DNA from: Psychrobacter sp. APC 3281
GTDB lineage: Bacteria; Pseudomonadota; Gammaproteobacteria; Pseudomonadales; Moraxellaceae
Length of the DNA: 64,000 nucleotides
Reading direction: 5' to 3'
Assembly (NCBI RefSeq): GCF_030407815.1
Contig: NZ_JASDCS010000006.1
Span: forward strand, 62,001 to 126,000
Within the stretch, counting starts at the first letter, position 1; every line of letters starts with the position of its first letter. Below the pieces are notes generated by a model. It searched no databases. It saw only the letters and a program-made list of their open reading frames with translations, and was not told the DNA's origin. The translations under genes were made by a program, and so were the position numbers. This document shows, in pieces, positions 58,023 through 64,000 of this stretch.

Positions 58023-59564
58023 GTGATAACGAATAATCAATATTACATCAAGCAACATGCTATCAGGGCAAACAGTTGCAAGACTCGTATCCCTAACAGT
58101 AGTGTCGCTACCATGAATGTTATCACCGTGTTTGAGCATCAACATTTGACCGTGCATGATTTTTTGCAAGCGTCTGACTTCGATTGGCTAATGGCACAAG
58201 AGTCTGCAGTATTTACTATCAAGCGTAAGCAAGGACAGTGGCAGCTTAAGGTTGGGCACTACATTGGGATTATTCTCCTACCTAGTGGCATGACGCTTGA
58301 GATACTGCCAAAGCTCAATCAGTCTACTCAGACTAGCGATATCGTCCAGACTCGTCATTGGGTACAGGGTATGCTATCGGATTTGATACATCTTGATGCG
58401 CATAACAATCGTAAGCTACCCAATACGAAAAACTTCGGTCAGTTTAGTTCCCAGTCCACTCCTTTACCGTTAAAAGTATTGCCTATATCAGACTGGCTGA
58501 TTGAGCAGTTTTTGCAGCGTTTAATGGATTATCAACCCACCAAGCATTATCAGGCTCAGATTGACAATCAGGCATCACTGCAAGGTCGACTGCTCATTAA
58601 AGAACAACTACGTCATAATAGTATGCAACCGCATAAGTTCATCTGTGAAAGTAGCGTATTAAGTCACGACATGTTAGCCAATCGATTGATTAAGAGTGCA
58701 TTGGTTTACTTGATGCCTTTATTACCCCAGTTTATTTCTTCAAAACTGTTGCAGCCATGGCGGCAGGTGTCTACGCTCAACAACCGTGAAATGCAGCAGA
58801 TAGCGGTAATATATACTCAAGCAAAGCGTCAGCTAGACGTTCAGCCACTCCAAAAGCAAAAATTGCACGCCGCACATCAGTTAGTAGACTTGGCATACTG
58901 GCTATTGAAACAGAGGGCAGCAGTAACAGGTAACGGTATTGATCCAAGCAGACAAAATAGCTCTCAGCTAAGATTGTGTCTATTGATTGATATGAATCAA
59001 GCTTTTGAACAATGGGCAAGTCAGCGTATCGCATCGATGTTTCAACAGATTAGTAGTAGTTACCGTCCTTTTTACCAAACCCAAAGTGTCTGGCTAAATG
59101 ATGCTGAAGGACTAGCGTGCTTATCTATACGGCCTGATTTGCTGATATTTGAAATCGTCTCCGATGATTGTCAAAATCAGAGTGATACAGCAGCTCATCA
59201 AACTCAAGCCAAAGACAAAACCAAAGGTCACTACAGTCATGTCATCGATATTAAGTGGAAGTACTTACCACATGCCGCTGCGATTAGTGCGAGCGACGCT
59301 TATCAATTGACTAGCTATGCACAAGCTTACTTGGCGGGGCAGGTCTGGTTGGTTTATCCGGTGCTAGGTCGTGATAGGCAACCAGTAGCGCTCAAGCAGC
59401 AAACTCATTATGGTAGTAATGACAGTGACAGTGACAGTGACAGTGACAGTAGCGATGATATTAAAAACAATGAATCAATTGATGCCCATTTATGGTTAAT
59501 GCCGTTTGATGTTTTGACAGGTACACTTAACGGTGAAGTACTGCCACATTTGGACAAAGCTTAA
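58023..59564 (+). CDS. mcrC: McrC-family nuclease subunit
   Basis: McrC binds the McrB ring and supplies the endonuclease. The long-type McrC N-terminus is present (VFTIKRKQGQWQLKVGHYIG, then LPSGMTLEILPKLN). The PD-(D/E)xK nuclease core lies near the C-terminus: Glu in NQAFEQWASQRI, Asp in SIRPDLLIF (near 375) and DIKWKY (near 418) provide the catalytic Asp and Lys. The protein has 513 aa, against about 350 in E. coli. An SDSDSDSDS run at residues 467-477 comes from a hexanucleotide repeat. The GTG start gives a 15-base gap to mcrB; ATG 58113 is an alternative nearer to conservation. Confidence 0.87.
   Translation: MITNNQYYIKQHAIRANSCKTRIPNSSVATMNVITVFEHQHLTVHDFLQASDFDWLMAQESAVFTIKRKQGQWQLKVGHYIGIILLPSGMTLEILPKLNQSTQTSDIVQTRHWVQGMLSDLIHLDAHNNRKLPNTKNFGQFSSQSTPLPLKVLPISDWLIEQFLQRLMDYQPTKHYQAQIDNQASLQGRLLIKEQLRHNSMQPHKFICESSVLSHDMLANRLIKSALVYLMPLLPQFISSKLLQPWRQVSTLNNREMQQIAVIYTQAKRQLDVQPLQKQKLHAAHQLVDLAYWLLKQRAAVTGNGIDPSRQNSSQLRLCLLIDMNQAFEQWASQRIASMFQQISSSYRPFYQTQSVWLNDAEGLACLSIRPDLLIFEIVSDDCQNQSDTAAHQTQAKDKTKGHYSHVIDIKWKYLPHAAAISASDAYQLTSYAQAYLAGQVWLVYPVLGRDRQPVALKQQTHYGSNDSDSDSDSDSSDDIKNNESIDAHLWLMPFDVLTGTLNGEVLPHLDKA
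59421..59450. repeat. Hexanucleotide tandem repeat (GACAGT)5 in mcrC
   Basis: Five perfect GACAGT units encode Asp-Ser repeats near the McrC C-terminus. The unit is a multiple of three, so length change keeps the frame. Confidence 0.95.
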
Positions 59565-59685
59565 TATCATTATCAATGACAGCGTGAATGACTGATGGAT
59601 AAAGGGTCTGGCTGTCACTATTTTGGCGAAATTGACGTAATTTTAAAAAAATTAGCGATTATTTGAAATTAATCGAAAATAGGTG

Positions 59686-59714
59686 TTGACACAATCGCCT
59701 TTACCCCTTAATAT
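59686..59714 (+). promoter_or_regulatory. Sigma-70 promoter for the tRNA cluster
   Basis: A perfect TTGACA (59686-59691) and TAATAT (59709-59714) are separated by 17 bases, ending about 89 bases before tRNA-Pro. This is a consensus-grade housekeeping promoter. Confidence 0.8.
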
Positions 59715-59802
59715 GTGCACCTCGATAGCGAGGAACATTAACAAGTTAGAGGCATTGCCAACAACGAGTTGATTAACAAACTATCGTGATAATAGAGAAT
59801 TT

Positions 59803-59879
<77 letters not shown>

Positions 59880-59888
59880 TCTATTTTA

Positions 59889-59910
59889 AGAGCCTTACAG
59901 GCTTTTTTTT
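59889..59910 (+). terminator. Hairpin with T-run after tRNA-Pro
   Basis: AGCCT-TAC-AGGCT is followed by eight T. It could end the tRNA-Pro transcript, which would imply a separate promoter for tRNA-Arg, or it may be only partial. Confidence 0.6.
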
Positions 59911-59984
59911 ATGTATAACGGTTTAGTTTCTGATATAGTAAAATATATCGCAAGGTAATCTTAGTATGTAAAAGTCCTCTAAGA

Positions 59985-60061
59985 GCGCCTGTAGCTCAGC
60001 TGGATAGAGCATCTCCCTTCTAAGGAGGTGGCCGCAGGTTCGAATCCTGCCAGGCGCACCA
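59985..60061 (+). tRNA. tRNA-Arg (anticodon TCT)
   Basis: This is a 77-base cloverleaf with acceptor GCGCCTG / CAGGCGC, discriminator A and encoded CCA. The anticodon loop CTTCTAA presents TCT, reading AGA/AGG. The T arm is GGTTCGAATCC. Confidence 0.97.
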
Positions 60062-60101
60062 TTTAGCCTGCAAATCTTGCCTATTCTTTGGCAATAGTTA
60101 T

Positions 60102-60178
60102 GGCGGTTGTAGCTCAGTTGGTAGAGCCCCGGGTTGTGATCTCGGTTGTCGTGGGTTCGAGTCCCATCAGTCGCCCCA
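60102..60178 (+). tRNA. tRNA-His (anticodon GTG)
   Basis: This is a 77-base cloverleaf with the extra 5' G (-1) opposite C73 that marks histidine tRNA. The anticodon loop TTGTGAT presents GTG; the encoded CCA is present. The T arm is GGTTCGAGTCC. Minor wobble pairs occur in the acceptor stem (G4-T, T5-G) but the fold is sound. Confidence 0.95.
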
Positions 60179-60244
60179 TATTTTATTCTGTATGTATCTA
60201 CATACAAATCATATCTTAATCTAAAAATATATCAGTAATAGCAC

Positions 60245-60269
60245 TCGCCCTTGATGGCGATTTTTTTAT
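60245..60269 (+). terminator. Terminator after the tRNA cluster
   Basis: TCGCC-CTTGA-TGGCGA is followed by TTTTTTT, about 65 bases past tRNA-His. Confidence 0.8.
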
Positions 60270-60627
60270 GCCTATTCGATTTTATCTCTGCATTGTTTTT
60301 CTAAGATTAAACAGATAAAGTTTGATAGGACCTTCAATACTAGATAATTCCCCCCCCCCATTTTTATCAACATTTCCTAGAGGTTTTTCTTAAGGACTAG
60401 CGTGACTGTGTCTACTCTATTATTGTTTAGTAATTCTAATAAGTAAATAGACATGACGTTTTAAATGATGCATTATGCTTAAATGTCATCACATCCATAT
60501 TATTTAATAACAATTATTTATTGGAGTACGCATTGGCATAGAGAAAACTGACAGAAATTGTCATTAAGAATACTATTATTTTTTTAAGATGAATCGTTAT
60601 TAATCTGCATTATTGAGGAATTGATTG
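60270..60627. other. AT-rich spacer with a poly-C tract upstream of the AraC gene
   Basis: A run of ten C at 60350-60359 is striking in AT-rich surroundings, 268 bases before the AraC start. No gene was recognised. The stretch should carry the AraC-gene promoter. Confidence 0.6.
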
Positions 60628-61563
60628 ATGGACGCACTGAGTGTATTGCTGCAAAACGTGCATTTATTTGAGACTAAGTATTACCGTCTAAATGGCACTG
60701 GCAATTGGTCTTATTCTATGACTAGAAAAGACACCATTTTATTTTACTTAGTAATGTCTGGCGGTTTTTGCATCGATGTTGGTAATGGTCTACGAGAAGC
60801 TCGCGCTGGCGACATGATCATGATTCCGAATGCGCACAAGCATGTGAGTTATGCACTTAATCACCATGGCGATGTTGCTGAGTCGCTTGATGAACTATTG
60901 AGCAATTGCCCTGAGCGTACACTTGATATCGATGGCGATGGAGACCCCAATTCATCTTTGATACTGATTGAATGTAAGTACGACAAAGAGATGATTAACC
61001 CTCTGTTGTCAGTACTGCCACCGATATTACCTGAGCTCAATGATGCTGCTGACGGTCGGTTTGAAGTGATCGATGTAGAGATAAAGCTGCTAACACTAGA
61101 AGCTGAGCGTGAGCGTATGGGTAAAACGGCCGTAATCAATCATTGGGCAAGCATCATGATGATTGAATGTTTGCGCGTCTATATCGAAAGCTTGCCTGAA
61201 GCCACAGAAAACTGGCTCAAAGCCATGAAGGATCCGTTTTTGACCAAGGCACTAGCCGCGATGCATGGGGCACCGAGTGAAAGCTGGACTATTCATCAGC
61301 TTGCCGCAGTGGCAGGGATGTCGCGTTCCAGCTTTGCACAGCGTTTCAAAGATATCGTTGGTATGCCGCCACTGACTTATCTGATTGATTACCGCTTACG
61401 GTTGGCGGCTCGCTATTTACGTTTACAGCAAAACAGTATTAGCCGTATCAGCGAAATGGTGGGCTATGCTTCAGATTCGACTTTTAGTCAGGCATTTAAG
61501 CGTGTGTATGGTGTCTCGCCAAAAGCATACCGTCAGCAGTATCGACAGAACAATCTTGCATAG
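60628..61563 (+). CDS. AraC-family transcriptional regulator (cupin N-terminus)
   Basis: The N-terminal ~190 residues form a cupin-like sensing domain (residues about 25-75: TILFYLVMSGGFCIDVGNG and ARAGDMIMIPNAHKH) of the AraC-binding-like type. The C-terminal ~100 residues hold two helix-turn-helix units: IHQLAAVAGMSRSSFAQRF and ISRISEMVGYASDSTFSQAF, with the closing GVSPKAYRQQY. The start ATG at 60628 has GAGGA ahead. The neighbour genes give no clear regulon; effector and targets are unknown. Confidence 0.9.
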   Translation: MDALSVLLQNVHLFETKYYRLNGTGNWSYSMTRKDTILFYLVMSGGFCIDVGNGLREARAGDMIMIPNAHKHVSYALNHHGDVAESLDELLSNCPERTLDIDGDGDPNSSLILIECKYDKEMINPLLSVLPPILPELNDAADGRFEVIDVEIKLLTLEAERERMGKTAVINHWASIMMIECLRVYIESLPEATENWLKAMKDPFLTKALAAMHGAPSESWTIHQLAAVAGMSRSSFAQRFKDIVGMPPLTYLIDYRLRLAARYLRLQQNSISRISEMVGYASDSTFSQAFKRVYGVSPKAYRQQYRQNNLA

Positions 61564-61883
61564 CTCTAGTTGCTGTTTATTTAAGTTATTCAAGTAAAAT
61601 CTCGATTAGAAGCGCTAAGGTCATTTATATGTCCTTGGCGCTTTTTTTAATTTGTGAATACATATTGTTTATAAACGTTGAGTCACTCATATCTATAAGA
61701 TCTTTGGTAACTTGCTATGGCTATTTTAGTTAAGGGCAGCTGACATTGAGTCTGTGTTCAGGTACTATGGGTTGATGAGTCGTCGAGACAAAAGCGTTGA
61801 TGTTGTAGCGCGTTATATGTCCTTATACGATAGGTATATAAAAGGATCGAGACGATGTTTATTTTCGCTGCTGATGGTATGTT
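61564..61883. other. 320-base spacer after the AraC gene
   Basis: It contains the AraC-gene terminator at 61611-61648 and otherwise an AT-rich leader for the following hypothetical gene. Confidence 0.5.
61611..61648 (+). terminator. Terminator after the AraC gene
   Basis: AGCGCtAAGG / CCTTgGCGCT is followed by TTTTTTT, 48 bases past the stop. Confidence 0.85.
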
Positions 61884-62945
61884 ATGACTGAACCGACCGC
61901 AAAGCTAAATGCAGAAAGTAATGGCCAACAAGAGGCTGCTGCAACTGCTAAAACAGAAAGTAATGTTGATAAAAACACTGCTATAGATAACCCGCATGTC
62001 GGCAAAGATGCGCCGAAAAATGAGTCGGTAGAGACACCTGATAAGGCGGCATTATTGACGATGTTTACTTTGCCAGATATCGAGGCGGTAGCAACTGAAG
62101 CAGTAATATCTGAGTCATCCGATAGTCTTACAGTAGCTGCAAAACCTGTGGCTCAAGAAACCAATATCGCTACGCAGCGTGTTGCGCTTTATCGTGCTCA
62201 ACATGAGCGTACTCGACTGTTATATATGGCATCTGCCAATACGCGTCCTACTTACTTAGTACAAACCCTGAAGCCACAATTCGCAGAGTATCAGCAATAT
62301 TTACTTGCGCAGCAGCTTGATAAACGTGGGTTGATGGATACGGATACGCTCGAAAGACTCTGGCAGCAGCTGCATGTGGTCGATGACATTATTGCAGATA
62401 TCGTACGTCATATGCCTGCGCAGCAGCCAGCCGGTTGGCAACTGACGACTCAAGATGGTCGCAATCCATTGTGCTTTGCTACGGTCGGTAAGTTAAAGCA
62501 CGGCAAGCCAATTCGCGACCAAGGTAGCCTTAACAGTTATGTACTTGGGCACTTTGGCGTGAGTAGCTTTACTTACGATCGAGGCTATTATATCGGTCAT
62601 GTGGTTGGTTATTTATTCAGCTGTTATTATTGTGCTCACTTGATGATTACTTATGGCGTCACAGCCCTTGGCCAGCAAGTCGTGGCTGACTATGATTACG
62701 CCAGTCTTGAAACCCCGCATATGGTCAGACTATTACAAGGTCTTGACGGTTATTGCAAAAAACGCATTTATCAGTTGGCTGTCATCTGTGCGCGCTTGAG
62801 TGTTTTTGCGAGTGATAAACGTATTGAAAGAATGCTAATCGCTGAGGTCAATGACTTTGATAAAAAGCTACAGCAGCAGCATTTGGATGTCTTGTTATTA
62901 CAAGGTTTGATGCCTGATAGTAATGACTCAACGCCACTTTTTTAA
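61884..62945 (+). CDS. Hypothetical protein of 353 aa upstream of gspF
   Basis: No family is recognised. Residues 1-55 are charged low complexity (Asn, Lys, Glu, Ala). Residues about 95-350 look like a folded, mostly helical domain with motifs RAQHERTRLLYMASANTRP, RNPLCFATVGKLKHGKPIRD, GHVVGYLFSCYYCAHLM and YCKKRIYQLAVICARL. The last two are moderately hydrophobic but not clear membrane helices, and no signal peptide is present. The ribosome site is weak. It precedes gspF by 83 bases on the same strand, so co-transcription and a link to secretion are possible but unproven. Confidence 0.7.
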   Translation: MTEPTAKLNAESNGQQEAAATAKTESNVDKNTAIDNPHVGKDAPKNESVETPDKAALLTMFTLPDIEAVATEAVISESSDSLTVAAKPVAQETNIATQRVALYRAQHERTRLLYMASANTRPTYLVQTLKPQFAEYQQYLLAQQLDKRGLMDTDTLERLWQQLHVVDDIIADIVRHMPAQQPAGWQLTTQDGRNPLCFATVGKLKHGKPIRDQGSLNSYVLGHFGVSSFTYDRGYYIGHVVGYLFSCYYCAHLMITYGVTALGQQVVADYDYASLETPHMVRLLQGLDGYCKKRIYQLAVICARLSVFASDKRIERMLIAEVNDFDKKLQQQHLDVLLLQGLMPDSNDSTPLF

Positions 62946-63028
62946 TCGTCGAATATCAAATTAATAGAATTCTATTAAGTCATAAATTATAACTGTCTAC
63001 CTGTAAGCCTCTTAGGATATCTGTTGCC

Positions 63029-64000
63029 ATGCCTGCCTATCATTTCAAAGCGCTTGACGACCACGGTGTTGTTCAAAAAGGCTTGCTAGAGGGGGATTCT
63101 GCGCGGCAAATTCGCCAGCAGTTGCGTGATAAGCAATGGACGCCCGTTGAAGTCAACCCGGTCAATGACAGACAGAGTCAGAGCAAAAACCGCTATAAAA
63201 AACCGTCTGCATACGAGCTTGCATTGCTGACACGTCAGCTATCTGTATTATTGGCAGCGGGTATCCCACTTGAGGAAACCTTGGCAGCGGTTGCTAAGCA
63301 ATCTCCAAAGACTCATATCAAATCCTTAATGCTTGCAGTGCGCTCACATGTCTTAGAAGGGCTCAGCTTAGCACGTGCTCTGCAACAAGCTGCTAGCTTT
63401 CCACCGTTATATATCGCTACGATTGCCGCAGGCGAAAAATCTGGCCATCTTGACCTTATCCTCAATCAGCTAGCAGACTACACCGAAAACCGTTTTGCCC
63501 TCCAAAAGAAAATCCAAGGGGCTATGGTCTATCCAATTGTCCTGATGGTAATGGCAATTGCAGTAATTATGGGACTAATGAGCTTCGTCGTGCCCAAAAT
63601 TGTCAAAGTCTTTGAGCAGTCTGAGCAAGCGTTGCCTTTAATTACTCAAATTGTTCTCACGCTATCGAATATCATTACTCAGTGGTGGTGGCTAATACTA
63701 TTGGTATTGGCAAGTACCGCATTTTTATTCTACCGTTTTGCCCAAACGCAAGCAGGTAAATTAACTATCGATAGCGTGGTGCTTAGATTGCCGATACTAG
63801 CTAGATTGTCCAAAGGTCTGAATGCCGCGCGGTTTGCCAGTACCCTTGCGATACTAGTACGATCAGGGGTGCCACTGATTGAGGCATTACATATTGGGGC
63901 TGCGGTCACGACCAATTTACATATCCAAAAAACCATTATCACTGCGGCTGATAGGGTGACAGAAGGCTCTAGCTTGTCTAGCCAGCTAGAGAAATCTACT
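63029..64000 (+). CDS. gspF: Type II secretion inner-membrane protein GspF, 5' part
   Basis: GspF is the polytopic platform protein that couples the GspE ATPase to pseudopilus assembly. The frame is open to the window edge (324 codons visible of about 400). It starts MPAYHFKALDDHG, typical of GspF/PilC. The first T2SSF domain (ELALLTRQLSVLLAAGIPLEETL, SGHLDLILNQLADY) is followed by two membrane segments (VYPIVLMVMAIAVIMGLMSF and WWWLILLVLASTAFLF) and the start of the second domain (FASTLAILVRSGVPLIEAL). The missing C-terminus lies outside the window. Confidence 0.93.
   Translation, partial: MPAYHFKALDDHGVVQKGLLEGDSARQIRQQLRDKQWTPVEVNPVNDRQSQSKNRYKKPSAYELALLTRQLSVLLAAGIPLEETLAAVAKQSPKTHIKSLMLAVRSHVLEGLSLARALQQAASFPPLYIATIAAGEKSGHLDLILNQLADYTENRFALQKKIQGAMVYPIVLMVMAIAVIMGLMSFVVPKIVKVFEQSEQALPLITQIVLTLSNIITQWWWLILLVLASTAFLFYRFAQTQAGKLTIDSVVLRLPILARLSKGLNAARFASTLAILVRSGVPLIEALHIGAAVTTNLHIQKTIITAADRVTEGSSLSSQLEKST

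Noticed and set aside
59923..60207. 94-codon minus-strand frame across the tRNA genes
   Set aside because: It is the antisense of tRNA-Arg and tRNA-His, whose repeated TTCGAATCC-type arms create a protein-like frame often mis-annotated. The tRNAs are clear.

Overview
The window looks like a chromosomal segment of a gammaproteobacterium of the family Moraxellaceae, most likely Psychrobacter. This is inferred from gene content and order and from moderate GC with AT-rich spacers; no search was run. Supporting genes include an Acinetobacter/Psychrobacter-type wax ester synthase, the rpoN-hpf pair, lptM-lysA-dapF-xerC, and type II secretion genes scattered rather than clustered. Most of the window is ordinary core metabolism and information processing, densely packed on both strands.

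Layout. 0-3.2 kb: the 3' part of purL and an ACT-domain gene, each followed by a near-identical terminator. 3.3-6.4 kb: a large AT-rich gene for a fused HD-domain and Hsp90-like (GHKL) ATPase protein, probably accessory. 6.7-13.5 kb: kbl-tdh (threonine catabolism), a lipoprotein amidase with a small charged protein, an APC permease, a MOSC protein and nadD-rsfS; nadD carries an in-frame 15-bp tandem repeat. 14.9-18.4 kb: ackA-pta. 19.2-23.4 kb: lptM, lysA, dapF and xerC. 24.6-27.0 kb: rpoN and hpf. 27.2-29.5 kb (minus): a TusA-like gene, rpoH, a DUF423 gene and thiS. 30-32.5 kb: a BepA-like protease, yqeY and rpsU. 32.8-33.2 kb: a non-coding, MITE-like element with long terminal inverted repeats. 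33.2-36 kb: an acidic lipoprotein, a lipoprotein cytochrome c, tsaD and crcB. 36-37 kb: an AT-rich orphan region. 37-41 kb: metR and potABC. 41.3-46.4 kb: carbonic anhydrase, gloA, mscS, cytochrome c', hemF and ribA. 47-52.8 kb: dxs, suhB, wax ester synthase and thiG. 53.2-56.1 kb: gspE, an exported RidA-like protein and a hotdog-fold protein. 56.3-59.6 kb: a short palindromic repeat and an McrBC-type restriction pair. 59.8-60.2 kb: tRNA-Pro, tRNA-Arg and tRNA-His. 60.6-64 kb: an AraC regulator, an unrecognised 353-residue protein and the 5' part of gspF.

Functional links. ackA-pta interconverts acetyl-CoA and acetate. kbl-tdh degrades threonine to glycine and acetyl-CoA. lysA and dapF are late steps of the diaminopimelate/lysine pathway. 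nadD, ribA, hemF, dxs, thiS and thiG make cofactors or their precursors. rpoN, rpoH, hpf, rsfS, yqeY and rpsU serve transcription and translation. gspE and gspF belong to one type II secretion machine but lie about 8 kb apart, with the McrBC pair and tRNA genes between them.

The accessory content of most interest is the HD-GHKL protein, the McrBC pair (no N-terminal recognition domain on McrB and a large insert in its AAA domain), two kinds of small non-autonomous repeat elements, and several simple-sequence tracts inside coding genes. No CRISPR array, complete insertion sequence or prophage was seen.
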